Shown: positions 32,668 through 39,839 of the stretch, in pieces
How positions within the stretch are numbered: the stretch's first letter is position 1
Layout of the letters: every line of letters starts with the position of its first letter
Assembly (NCBI GenBank): GCA_035534615.1
Contig: DATLRO010000008.1
Coordinates: forward strand, 1-42,692
Direction of reading: 5' to 3'
Source of the DNA: JAGWRA01 sp035534615
GTDB lineage: Bacteria; Acidobacteriota; Vicinamibacteria; Vicinamibacterales; CAVVIG01
DNA: 42,692 nucleotides
The notes under the pieces: model-generated
Databases searched by the model: none
Seen by the model: only the letters and a program-made list of their open reading frames with translations
What the model was told of the DNA's origin: nothing
Position numbers and translations under genes: made by a program

Positions 32668-34026
32668 ATGAACGTGAATCCGTCAGTGACCCCGGCCGGA
32701 CGCCCCGGCACGCTCCCCTCGCCCTCGCGCCCGCCGGCCTCCGCGAACCCCGGGGCTCCGACCGCGACCTGCCGCATCGCGCTGGTCGGGTTCGGGGCGG
32801 TCGGCGACGCGGTGGCGCGCAGCCTGTGCGAGCGGCCGCGGGCCGGCCTGCGGCTCACGCACATCGTCAGCAATGACGGCGCCGGTCGACGGGCGGCCTG
32901 GATGCCGGCGACCGTCACCCGGGTCGACACGGCCGTCGAGGTCCTGATGGCCGACGTCGACGTCGTCGTCGACCTGCTCGAGGACCCACGCGAGTCGGCC
33001 GACATCATCCGGGCGGCGCTCGAGGCCGGCAAGTCCGTGGTGACGGCCGGCCGGCAAACGATGGCCCATGACGGTCCCGAGCTGCTGGCGCTGGCGCGCG
33101 CCCGCGGATGCCGGCTGCGATTCGAAGCGGCGGTCGGCGGTCCGGTTCCGATGGTGGCCGGCCTGCGGGACGGGCTGGCGGGCGACCGGCTGCAGGCGCT
33201 CGTCGGCATACTCAACGGCGCCTGCAACTACATGCTGAGCCGCATGGAGTGGACCGGCGGCGTCTTTGCCGATGCGCTCGCCGAAGCACAGCGCCTCGGG
33301 CTGGCCGGTGCGGAACCGGCCGATGATGTGGAAGGGCACGACGCCGCGGCCAAGCTGTCGGTGCTGTCGGGGATCGCGTTCGGCCGGCAGATCGTCGTCG
33401 ACGAGATTCCGCGCCAGACCATTGCGGCGATCGAGCCGATCGATTTCTCCTACGCCGCCAGGCTCGACTGCACGATTCGGCCGATCGCGTATGCCGGCCG
33501 GCGTCCGGGCGGCCTGGCCGCCTGGGTCAGCCCGGCTCTGGTGCCGCGCGCGTCGATGCTGTCGCACCTGCACGGCAGCCAGAGCATTCTCGTCGCGCAG
33601 GGCGACGCGATGATGCACAGCGGCTTCTTCGGGGTCGGGGCGGGCAGCCGGGCCGCCGCCGTCGCGATTGTCTCCGACCTCCTGGCGCTGGCCGGCTCCG
33701 CGCCGGTCGGTTGTGGCTGGCTGCCGGTTCCGACCCGGACGCACCTGAGCGTGCCCGACATCGAGGTCCGCCGCTACCTTCGCTTCGTCGTCCGGGATCG
33801 GCCGGGGATCATTGCCGAGCTCGCGAAGTCGTTTGCGGCCGAGCGGGTCAGCGTCGAAGCCGTGCTGCAGGAGCCGCCGTTCCGGCGCAGCGAGCTGCCG
33901 TTCGTGGTGACGCTCGACCCGTGCCGCCAGTCAGCGCTGGATCGCGCGCTCGAGACGATCGCCGCGTGCGATTTCCACGTCAAGCCGCCGCTGAGCCTCC
34001 CCGTGCTGGATCAGTCGGTCGCCTGA
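32668..34026 (+). CDS. hom: Homoserine dehydrogenase-like protein with ACT domain
   Basis: This 452-residue protein matches the homoserine dehydrogenase layout: NAD(P)-binding start IALVGFGAVGDAVARSL, catalytic domain with FEAAVGGPVPMV, GILNGACNYMLSRM and AEPADDVEGHDAAAKLSVL (Lys229 kept), and a C-terminal ACT domain (residues ~368-440, LRFVVRDRPGIIAELAKSFAAERVSVEAVLQ) for feedback control. The enzyme reduces aspartate semialdehyde to homoserine. Two conserved motifs differ: TANK is TAGR (126-129) and GTTN is GACN. The first ~30 residues are Pro/Ser-rich and not part of the fold. It is transcribed alone from its own promoter and leader, 1.2 kb before thrB-thrC. Confidence 0.85.
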   Translation: MNVNPSVTPAGRPGTLPSPSRPPASANPGAPTATCRIALVGFGAVGDAVARSLCERPRAGLRLTHIVSNDGAGRRAAWMPATVTRVDTAVEVLMADVDVVVDLLEDPRESADIIRAALEAGKSVVTAGRQTMAHDGPELLALARARGCRLRFEAAVGGPVPMVAGLRDGLAGDRLQALVGILNGACNYMLSRMEWTGGVFADALAEAQRLGLAGAEPADDVEGHDAAAKLSVLSGIAFGRQIVVDEIPRQTIAAIEPIDFSYAARLDCTIRPIAYAGRRPGGLAAWVSPALVPRASMLSHLHGSQSILVAQGDAMMHSGFFGVGAGSRAAAVAIVSDLLALAGSAPVGCGWLPVPTRTHLSVPDIEVRRYLRFVVRDRPGIIAELAKSFAAERVSVEAVLQEPPFRRSELPFVVTLDPCRQSALDRALETIAACDFHVKPPLSLPVLDQSVA

Positions 34027-34032
34027 GGCGAT

Positions 34033-34055
34033 CCGCCCGCCGCCCCGGCGGGCGG
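34033..34055. terminator. GC hairpin between convergent hom and peroxiredoxin genes
   Basis: CCGCCCGCC (34033-34041) pairs with GGCGGGCGG (34047-34055) around a five-base loop, a 9-bp all-GC stem. It lies between the two stop codons (34026 and 34069) and could serve both strands. There is no T tract. Confidence 0.6.
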
Positions 34056-34068
34056 CGGGCAGCCCTGC

Positions 34069-34704
34069 TCAGCGCCCGGGTTCCGGCGTCACGCGCAGGT
34101 ACGGCTTCCGGGTCGTGAAGCCCTTCGGGAACTTTTTCTTCGCTTCCTCATCAGAGACGTTGTTCGAAATGATGACGTCCTGTCCCGGCTTCCAGTCGGC
34201 CGGCGTCGCCACCGGCTGGCGTGCGACCAGCTGCAGCGAATCGATCACGCGCAGGATCTCCTGGAAGTTGCGGCCCGTGCTCGCCGGGTAGGTCAGCGTC
34301 AGCTTGACCTTGTTGTCCGGCCCGATGATGAACACCGAGCGGACCGTCAGCGTGTCGCTGGCGTTGGGATGGATCATGTCGTAGAGCGTCGAGACCTTGC
34401 GATCGGGATCGGCGATCATCGGGAAATTGACGGCGTGGCCCGTCACGTCCTTGATGTCCCCTTCCCATTTCATGTGCGAATCGACCGGATCGACGCTGAG
34501 GCCGATCACCTTGGTGTGGCGCTTGTCGAACTCGCTTTTCAGGCCCGCCACCGTGCCCAGTTCCGTCGTGCAGACCGGCGTGAAGTCCTTCGGATGTGAG
34601 AACAGCACCACCCAGCTGTCGCCCTTCCACTTGTGAAAATCGATGCGGCCCTGGGTCGTGTCCGCGGAGAAGTTCGGTGCCTCGTCGCCAAGCCGGACGG
34701 CCAT
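34069..34704 (-). CDS. 1-Cys peroxiredoxin (Prx6 type)
   Basis: This 211-residue cytoplasmic peroxidase reduces H2O2 and organic hydroperoxides. The peroxidatic Cys45 lies in SHPKDFTPVCTTELG. No other cysteine is present, so it is a 1-Cys enzyme that needs an external thiol. The long C-terminal arm (PVATPADWKPGQDVIISNNVSDEEAKKKFPKGFTTRKPYLRVT) is the Prx6 signature. Start 34704 is fixed by AAGGAGG nine bases upstream and by MAVRLGDEAPNF; the frame is open further upstream but crosses a terminator hairpin. That arrangement suggests regulation by readthrough or a separate promoter. Confidence 0.96.
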   Translation of the reverse strand: MAVRLGDEAPNFSADTTQGRIDFHKWKGDSWVVLFSHPKDFTPVCTTELGTVAGLKSEFDKRHTKVIGLSVDPVDSHMKWEGDIKDVTGHAVNFPMIADPDRKVSTLYDMIHPNASDTLTVRSVFIIGPDNKVKLTLTYPASTGRNFQEILRVIDSLQLVARQPVATPADWKPGQDVIISNNVSDEEAKKKFPKGFTTRKPYLRVTPEPGR

Positions 34705-34740
34705 GGTGTCCCTCCTTCGACCGGCCCGTGCGGCCGGCAT

Positions 34741-34777
34741 AAAGAAAAAAGCCCGGGAAGCGTCAGCCTCCCGGGCT
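34741..34777 (-). terminator. Intrinsic terminator pointing into the peroxiredoxin gene
   Basis: On the minus strand AGCCCGGGA (34777-34769) pairs with TCCCGGGCT (34758-34750), followed by TTTTTTCTTT. It lies 37-73 bases upstream of the peroxiredoxin ATG, and no protein gene on this strand ends here. Confidence 0.9.
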
Positions 34778-34912
34778 CTCGATTCGTGTGCGTGTGGCCG
34801 ATGCGTCAGCGCATCGTGGCCGTGGGCGCAGGCTGACAGCTGCCCCGGAGGCCCCAGACGGCCTTCCGGCGACAACAGGCGCTGTCGAACCGCCGACCCA
34901 TGGAATTCATAG
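34741..34912 (-). ncRNA. Candidate ~170-nt structured RNA or attenuator leader upstream of the peroxiredoxin gene
   Basis: A promoter-like TTGACG-17-TACAAA lies just upstream, and an intrinsic terminator closes the 3' end. Between them are three hairpins: CGACA/TGTCG (34870-34874 with 34883-34887), a 9-bp stem with one bulge (34845-34853 with 34860-34869) and GATGCG-CTGA-CGCATC (34800-34815). The segment GTCAGCCT (34837-34830) is perfectly complementary to AGGCTGAC at 34769-34762 in the terminator arm and loop, so an alternative, antiterminating fold is possible. No open frame with a ribosome site was seen. It was not matched to 6S, SRP or tmRNA. Confidence 0.5.
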
Positions 34913-34918
34913 TCTCTC

Positions 34919-34947
34919 TTTGTATCCGGATTCATTCGTCGCGTCAA
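34919..34947 (-). promoter_or_regulatory. Candidate promoter for the RNA upstream of the peroxiredoxin gene
   Basis: Minus-strand TTGACG (34947-34942), a 17-base spacer and TACAAA (34924-34919). It points to the terminator ~170 bases downstream. Confidence 0.55.
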
Positions 34948-35074
34948 TGCCCAGAAGCGTAAGGCGGGCCGAACTGTGCAGCGTCCGCCGGGGGGCCGGG
35001 CGGCAGGCGGCCCGGAAGGGAGAACGGTTGTCAGATGAGCAGCAAATCACGCGTTTGCAGGAATTTGGCATCAG

Positions 35075-35171
35075 GATGCGCAATTATTCGCATCGGGGAC
35101 GGGTTCGAGACCCGTCCCCGGTGGCAGGAACTGATCGCTGTGGAGAATCCGAAGAATGGGGACGGGTCTCC
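35075..35171. repeat. REP-like palindromic element
   Basis: Two adjoining hairpins: GATGCG-CAATTATT-CGCATC (35075-35094) and an 11-bp perfect stem CGGGGACGGGT-TCGAG-ACCCGTCCCCG (35094-35120). A third partial unit, GGGGACGGGT, follows at 35158-35167. The palindrome with GGGGACGGGT arms looks like the intergenic elements mobilised by REP-associated transposases. Confidence 0.6.
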
Positions 35172-35195
35172 TGGTCGATTTTCCGACAGGTCGGG

Positions 35196-35201
35196 TACAC
35201 T
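35196..35201 (+). promoter_or_regulatory. -10 hexamer TACACT upstream of thrB
   Basis: It lies in CGGGTACACT, 25 bases before the GTG start of thrB; the same decamer precedes truA. No -35 match was found at the right distance. Confidence 0.45.
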
Positions 35202-35226
35202 GTCGTTTTCGGGGGACGGCGGGATT

Positions 35227-36204
35227 GTGACGAGCCACCATTCAGCGCATCGGAGCGCGACGGCGTTCGCGCCGGCGACCGTTGCCAACGTTGCGTGCGG
35301 GTTCGACGTGCTGGGCTTCGCGCTGACGCATCCCGGGGACGAGGTACGCGCCTGGCGGTGGGCGGGCCCCGGCGTGGTCATCGACGAGATCACCGGAGAC
35401 GAGGGCCGCCTGCCCCGGGAGGCGGCGCGCAATACGGCCGGCGTTGCGGTGCGGGCGCTGCTCGACGCGCTCGGCGCGCGCCAGGGCATCGCGCTGGCGC
35501 TGCACAAGGGGCTGCCGCGGTCGAGCGGGCTCGGCGGCAGCGCGGCGAGCGCCGTGGCGGCGGTGGTCGCCGCCGACGCGGTGCTGGGGGCGGCGACGCC
35601 GCCCGATCTGCTCCTGCGATGCGCGATGGAAGGGGAGCGGCTGGCGTCCGGCGAGACGCATCCCGACAACGTGGCGCCGGCGCTGCTCGGCGGGTTCGTG
35701 CTGGCGCGGAGCGTGGATCCGCTCGATCTCGTGCAGCTGCCGGTGCCCGACGGCCTCGCCTGCGCGATCATTCATCCGCATCTCGAAGTGGAGACGGCCG
35801 CGGCGCGGCGCCTGCTGGGCGACACGGTGCCGCTGCGCGCGGCCGTCCGGCAGTGGGGGAACCTTGGCGGCCTGATCGCCGGGCTGTATCGCGCCGATCT
35901 CGATCTGATCGGCCGCTCGCTCGACGATGCGATTGCCGAGCCGAAGCGATCCGCGCTCGTACCCGGGTTCGCCGCCATGAAGCAGGCCGCCCTCGGGGCG
36001 GGCGCGCTCGGCTGCAGCCTGTCGGGATCGGGGCCGTCGCTGTTCGCGCTCTGCCGGACGATTGCCGACGCGTCGGGCGTTGCCGACGCCATGCGCCTCG
36101 CGCTGGAACGGTCCACGTCGATCGCGAGCGAGGCGTGGGTGTCTCCCGTCAGCCAGCAGGGAACCCGCGTGACCCACGTCTCGGATCCGGCATGCGCTAC
36201 GTGA
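35227..36204 (+). CDS. thrB: Homoserine kinase
   Basis: This 325-residue GHMP-family kinase phosphorylates homoserine with ATP, the step before threonine synthase. The opening TAFAPATVANVACGFDVLGFAL is the ThrB hallmark; the ATP loop is LPRSSGLGGSAASAVAAV, and ETHPDNVAPALLGGFV and GCSLSGSGPSLFAL are also family motifs. Start GTG 35227 is chosen because the longer open frame upstream crosses a REP-like palindrome and the promoter hexamer. Its final 13 bases overlap thrC. The hom gene is nearby but separately transcribed, and metabolic coupling with it is expected. Confidence 0.95.
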   Translation: MTSHHSAHRSATAFAPATVANVACGFDVLGFALTHPGDEVRAWRWAGPGVVIDEITGDEGRLPREAARNTAGVAVRALLDALGARQGIALALHKGLPRSSGLGGSAASAVAAVVAADAVLGAATPPDLLLRCAMEGERLASGETHPDNVAPALLGGFVLARSVDPLDLVQLPVPDGLACAIIHPHLEVETAAARRLLGDTVPLRAAVRQWGNLGGLIAGLYRADLDLIGRSLDDAIAEPKRSALVPGFAAMKQAALGAGALGCSLSGSGPSLFALCRTIADASGVADAMRLALERSTSIASEAWVSPVSQQGTRVTHVSDPACAT

Positions 36205-37487
36205 GCACACGCGGCGCCGCGCCGGCGGTGTCGCTGCGGACGGCGCTGTTCGACGGGCCGGCCCCGGACGGCGGCCTCTACATGCCGGAGCGGATCGATC
36301 CGCTGCCGCCGGCGTGGGTGGCGGCGCGCCGGGGCGCGCCGCTGGCCGGGACGGCCGACGGCGTCCTCGGGCCGTTTGTCGGCGGCGAGCTGGACCCGCA
36401 GGCGCTGACGGCGCTGTTGCGCGACGCGCTCGACTTTCCGATTCCGCTCGTCGCGATCGAGGACGGCGTGTGGGCGCTCGAGCTGTTCCACGGCCCGACG
36501 CTGGCGTTCAAGGATGTCGCCGCCCGCGTCATGGCCCGGCTCATGCGGGCGTTCCATCCGGCCGGCGATCCGCTCACCATCCTGGTGGCCACCTCCGGCG
36601 ACACCGGCAGCGCGGTCGCCCACGCCTTCGCCGGCCTGCCCGGCACGCGCGTCGTCATCCTGTATCCGCGCGGCCAGGTCAGCCCGATCCAGGAGGCGCA
36701 GCTGACCACGTGCGAGACGGGCCGCGTCGACGCGCTGGCCGTGGACGGGACCTTCGACGACTGCCAGCGCCTCGTGAAGGAGGCGTTCGCCGACCGGGCG
36801 CTGCGCGCCGACGTCCCGCTGACCTCGGCGAATTCGATCAATATCGGCCGGCTGCTGCCGCAGATCGTCCCTTACTTCCATGCCGCCGGCCAGCTGCCTC
36901 CGGGCGCGGCGCCGATCGTCTGTTCGACTCCGAGCGGCAACTTCGGCCACCTCACCGCCGGTCTCATGGCGAAGCGGCTCGGCCTGCCGGTCGAGCGTTT
37001 CGTGGCGGCGACCAACGTCAACGACGCCGTCCCGCAGTACCTGGACTCCGGCCGCTTCGAGCCGCGCGCCTCTGTGCGGACGATCGCGAACGCCATGGAC
37101 GTCGGCCATCCGAGCAACTTCGAGCGGATGCGTGCCCTCTATCACGATGACCTGGCGGCCATGCGGCGCGACGTGTTCGGGAGCCGTCATGACGACGAGG
37201 CGGTGCGCGGTGCCATCCGCGCCGTCCATCGCCGGACCGGCTACCTGCTCGATCCGCATGCGGCGATCGGCTACCTCGGGCTGCGGCAGGCGCTCGATCG
37301 GTATCCGGGGGCGTCCGGGATCGTGATGGCGACGGCGCATCCGGCCAAGTTCGCGGACGTGGTCGAGCCGGTCATCGGCGAGCCCGTGCCGGTGCCGGCG
37401 CGGCTGGCGGTTTGCCTGGCGCGGCCGAAGCGGGTCACGCCGATCCCGGCCCGCTTCGCCGTGCTGGCGGAGAGGTTGCGTGCCTGA
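36192..37487 (+). CDS. thrC: Threonine synthase
   Basis: This 431-residue PLP enzyme converts O-phosphohomoserine to threonine. The N-terminal MRYVSTRGAAPAVSLRTALFDGPAPDGGLYMPE is the ThrC type I pattern. The PLP lysine is Lys107 in GPTLAFKDVAARVMARLM; LVATSGDTGSAVAHAF and SANSINIGRLLPQIVPYF and the phosphate-binding TPSGNFGHLTAGL follow. Length fits bacterial type I (420-430). ATG 36192 lies inside the end of thrB, indicating coupled translation, and the 3' end overlaps the next small gene by eight bases. Confidence 0.96.
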   Translation: MRYVSTRGAAPAVSLRTALFDGPAPDGGLYMPERIDPLPPAWVAARRGAPLAGTADGVLGPFVGGELDPQALTALLRDALDFPIPLVAIEDGVWALELFHGPTLAFKDVAARVMARLMRAFHPAGDPLTILVATSGDTGSAVAHAFAGLPGTRVVILYPRGQVSPIQEAQLTTCETGRVDALAVDGTFDDCQRLVKEAFADRALRADVPLTSANSINIGRLLPQIVPYFHAAGQLPPGAAPIVCSTPSGNFGHLTAGLMAKRLGLPVERFVAATNVNDAVPQYLDSGRFEPRASVRTIANAMDVGHPSNFERMRALYHDDLAAMRRDVFGSRHDDEAVRGAIRAVHRRTGYLLDPHAAIGYLGLRQALDRYPGASGIVMATAHPAKFADVVEPVIGEPVPVPARLAVCLARPKRVTPIPARFAVLAERLRA

Positions 37488-37758
37488 CGGCGAGGCGCGC
37501 GTGCACCACTATCGTGCCGACGTCCTCGACGCCCTCGGCCGCCACGGTGTCCGGCCGACGCCGACGACGGACCCCCGCCTGGTGTTCGAGTACGTCAACG
37601 ATCTGTACCGCTATGAGATCCGGCGCCTTCGCGACCAGCTGCGCGGCGGGACGTTCCCTCGCACCGAGTACGCGCGGCGGATCGTCGAGCTGAGGCGCCG
37701 GTACCCCCTGGTGTCGCGGCGGCTCGAACAGTGGACGGAGATCAGGAACGAGCCCTGA
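37480..37758 (+). CDS. Small hypothetical protein coupled to thrC
   Basis: This 92-residue protein was not recognised. It is basic and helical: RADVLDALGRHGVRPTPTTDPRLVFEYVNDLYRYEIRRLRDQLRGGTFPRTEYARRIVELRRRYPLVSRRLEQWTEIRNEP, with no membrane segment. The GTG start at 37480 lies eight bases inside thrC with GGAGAGG upstream, so translation is coupled to threonine synthase. Its amino-acid make-up is not that of a shadow frame, which supports a real gene. The stop codon lies within a heptanucleotide repeat (GAGCCCT-GAGCCCC-GAGCCCC). A role with the threonine pathway is possible only by position. Confidence 0.75.
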   Translation: MPDGEARVHHYRADVLDALGRHGVRPTPTTDPRLVFEYVNDLYRYEIRRLRDQLRGGTFPRTEYARRIVELRRRYPLVSRRLEQWTEIRNEP

Positions 37759-37772
37759 GCCCCGAGCCCCCT
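37744..37772. repeat. Heptanucleotide repeat GAGCCCC
   Basis: Three units (GAGCCCT, GAGCCCC, GAGCCCC; from 37750) span the stop codon of the small gene and run into the end of the gluconokinase gene. It is the same unit as at 16.4 kb. Confidence 0.8.
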
Positions 37773-38257
37773 CAGACCCCGAATTCCCGTCTGATCGCCG
37801 CGACCATTGCGTCCACCGGTTCTCCGATGTCGAGCGTCAGGGCGTCATCCGGCTCTTCGAGCGTCGCCAGCTGGCTGTCGAGCAGGACGGGCGGGAAGAA
37901 ATGTCCGGGGCGCGCGGCCAGTCGCGGCGCGAGCCGATCCCGCGACCCCTTCAGGTAGACGACGCGCACGCCGCGCAGTTCGCCGCGCAGCAGGGTGCGG
38001 GCGTCCGCCGTCAGCGCCGAACAGGCGAGGACGGCCGATTCCCGGCGATCCGCGTGATGCTGCATCACGGCGTGGAGAGACGCCAGCCATGGCCGCCGGT
38101 CGTCTTCCGTGAGCGGCGCGCCGCGCCTCATCCGCGCGACGCTGGCGGCGGCGTGGTACGTGTCGCCCTCGTGAAACGGCCAGCCGAGCGTGTCCGCCAG
38201 CTGCCGGCCGACGGTCGTCTTGCCCGATCCGGCGACACCCATCAGGACGATGATCAC
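37772..38257 (-). CDS. gntK: Gluconokinase
   Basis: This 161-residue P-loop kinase phosphorylates D-gluconate to 6-phosphogluconate. Walker A is VLMGVAGSGKTTVGRQLA; WPFHEGDTYHA, RMRRGAPLTEDDRRPWLASL, VLACSALTADARTLLRG and VYLKGSRDRLAPRLAARPGHFFPPVLLDSQLATLE are strong GntK motifs (GHFMP is usually seen at the PGHFFPP site). The start is GTG 38257; the P-loop follows within five residues, as expected. No gluconate transporter is adjacent. It converges on the thrC operon with a 13-base gap. Confidence 0.93.
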   Translation of the reverse strand: MIIVLMGVAGSGKTTVGRQLADTLGWPFHEGDTYHAAASVARMRRGAPLTEDDRRPWLASLHAVMQHHADRRESAVLACSALTADARTLLRGELRGVRVVYLKGSRDRLAPRLAARPGHFFPPVLLDSQLATLEEPDDALTLDIGEPVDAMVAAIRREFGV

Positions 38258-38289
38258 GTGCCGTGCCCTCGAATGAACAGGGGCCGCCG

Positions 38290-38679
38290 TCAGGAAGCGC
38301 GGCGATCGATCTCGGCCAGCCGGACCCGCAGGTCGGGGCTGGAGGCGAGCGGCGCCGTCGCGGCCAGCAGCAGGTACTCCCGCGCCTCGGCCAGCTGCGC
38401 GGGCGACGGGCTGGCGGTCTCGTCCAGCTCGTTGATCCGGCACGCTTCCCGGCGCTGGCGGTCCGGATCGACCGCCGACCGCATCGCGGCCGCGATGGCG
38501 GCCGGCGCGACGCCGCCGGCCAGCCGCGTCAGTGCCTCGCGCTCGGCCTCATCCAGGCGCGTGTCCAGCTCGGCGAGACGCCGGGCGACCGCCGCGACCG
38601 CCGCCTCGTCCAGACGTCCGTACGCAATCAGATTCAGCTGCTGTGCAAATGGCATGGAGGGATGAAGTCCCGGCATCAT
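38290..38679 (-). CDS. Hypothetical helical protein
   Basis: The protein has 129 residues, mainly helical: MPFAQQLNLIAYGRLDEAAVAAVARRLAELDTRLDEAEREALTRLAGGVAPAAIAAAMRSAVDPDRQ, with a C-terminal AREYLLLAATAPLASSPDLRVRLAEIDRR. It recalls, faintly and from memory only, a C-terminal helical segment found in type I restriction or DEAD-box helicase subunits, but no catalytic motif is present and none of the rest of such a gene is nearby. Start: two ATGs in tandem (38679, 38676) five bases after a TAGAAT -10 hexamer, hence possibly leaderless. The gene lies 32 bases upstream of gluconokinase on the same strand and may be co-transcribed with it. Confidence 0.6.
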   Translation of the reverse strand: MMPGLHPSMPFAQQLNLIAYGRLDEAAVAAVARRLAELDTRLDEAEREALTRLAGGVAPAAIAAAMRSAVDPDRQRREACRINELDETASPSPAQLAEAREYLLLAATAPLASSPDLRVRLAEIDRRAS

Positions 38680-38684
38680 GCTCA

Positions 38685-38690
38685 ATTCTA
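38685..38690 (-). promoter_or_regulatory. -10 hexamer TAGAAT five bases before ATG 38679
   Basis: The position implies transcription starting at or near the tandem ATGs. No convincing -35 was seen. Confidence 0.4.
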
Positions 38691-38711
38691 CACGCCGCGC
38701 CCGCGCCTCCC

Positions 38712-38740
38712 TTGACCCGGACCGCGCCGGCGGCATAGGT
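38712..38740 (+). promoter_or_regulatory. Promoter of the quinone oxidoreductase gene
   Basis: TTGACC (38712-38717), a 17-base spacer and ATAGGT (38735-38740), with a predicted start near 38747, ~20 bases before the ATG. Confidence 0.55.
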
Positions 38741-38766
38741 TGTGGGGCGGACGCCGTCCCGTCACC

Positions 38767-39765
38767 ATGCCCGTGCCCGCCACGATGACCGTCGTTGAAA
38801 TCGCCCGGCCGGGCGGCCCCGAAGTGCTCGTGCCGGCCACACGTCCCGTGCCGGCGCCGGGGCCCGGCGACGTGCTCATCCATGTCGCCGCGGCTGGCGT
38901 CAACCGGCCGGACGTGATGCAGCGCGAGGGCAGATATCCGCCGCCGCCGGGCGCCTCCGATCTGCCGGGGCTCGAAGTGGCGGGGACGATCGTCGCGCTC
39001 GGCCCCGGCGTCGCGCGGTGGACGACCGGCGATGCCGTCTGTGCGCTGGTCGCCGGCGGTGGATACGCGGAGTACTGCGTCGCGCCGGCGCCGCAGTGCC
39101 TGCCGATCCCGTCCGGCGTCGACATGATCGCCGCGGCCGCCCTCCCCGAGACGTGCTTCACGGTCTGGACGAACGTCTTCGAGCGCGGCCGGCTGGCGTC
39201 GGGCGAATGGCTTCTCGTGCACGGCGGCTCCAGCGGGATCGGCACGACCGCCATCCAGATGGCGCGCGCGCTGGGCGCGCGCGTGATCGCCACCGCCGGC
39301 TCGCCCGCGAAGTGCGCGGCGTGCGAACGGCTCGGCGCCGTCCGGGCGATCGGCTACCGCGACGAGGACTTCGTCACGATCACGCGGGACGTGACCGGCG
39401 GGCACGGAGCGGACGTCGTGCTCGACATGGTCGGCGGCGACTATCTGGCCCGCAACCTGGAGTGCCTGGCGGTCGATGGCCGGCTGGTGATCATCGGCCT
39501 CCTGGGCGGCGCGAAGGCGGCGATGAACCTCGTGCCGGTGCTTCAGCGCCGCCTGACGATCACCGGCTCGACGCTGCGGGCGCGCACGGTCGAGCAGAAG
39601 GGCGCGATCGCCCGGGCGCTCGAAGCGCAGATCTGGCCGCTGATCGCGCTGGGGACGATCCGGCCGGTCGTCGACCGGCGGTTTCCGCTGGTCGAGGCGG
39701 CCGCCGCTCACCGGCGGATGGAGAGCAGCGAGCACATCGGCAAGCTCGTGCTGGCGGTGGCGTGA
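38767..39765 (+). CDS. NAD(P)H-quinone oxidoreductase, PIG3/zeta-crystallin family
   Basis: This 332-residue zinc-free MDR oxidoreductase has the PIG3-type start MTVVEIARPGGPEVL, the GVNRPDVMQREGRYPPPPGASDLPGLEVAGTI segment and the NADPH loop VHGGSSGIGTTAIQMARALGARVIATAGS. No Zn-binding Cys cluster is seen. Family members reduce quinones or enones by one-electron or hydride transfer. Two starts are possible (38767 and 38785); neither has a clear ribosome site, and the upstream promoter fits both. It is probably transcribed alone, with the FKBP gene 74 bases on. Confidence 0.9.
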   Translation: MPVPATMTVVEIARPGGPEVLVPATRPVPAPGPGDVLIHVAAAGVNRPDVMQREGRYPPPPGASDLPGLEVAGTIVALGPGVARWTTGDAVCALVAGGGYAEYCVAPAPQCLPIPSGVDMIAAAALPETCFTVWTNVFERGRLASGEWLLVHGGSSGIGTTAIQMARALGARVIATAGSPAKCAACERLGAVRAIGYRDEDFVTITRDVTGGHGADVVLDMVGGDYLARNLECLAVDGRLVIIGLLGGAKAAMNLVPVLQRRLTITGSTLRARTVEQKGAIARALEAQIWPLIALGTIRPVVDRRFPLVEAAAAHRRMESSEHIGKLVLAVA

Positions 39766-39839
39766 CCGTCCGGGCGGGCGCGGCGGGGAGAGTAGAATGT
39801 GGGGAGTCATGTCGCCGGCGCCTCCCTCCCAGGTGAAGC

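Noticed and set aside
34705..34947. N-terminal extension of the peroxiredoxin in the open frame upstream
   Set aside because: It would have to read through an intrinsic terminator hairpin, and the internal ATG has a perfect ribosome site and family start.
35094..35121. tRNA T-arm-like sequence (GGTTCGAGACC in a strong stem)
   Set aside because: The stem runs 11 bp and no matching acceptor strand, D arm or seven-base anticodon loop lies upstream; a REP-like palindrome explains it better.
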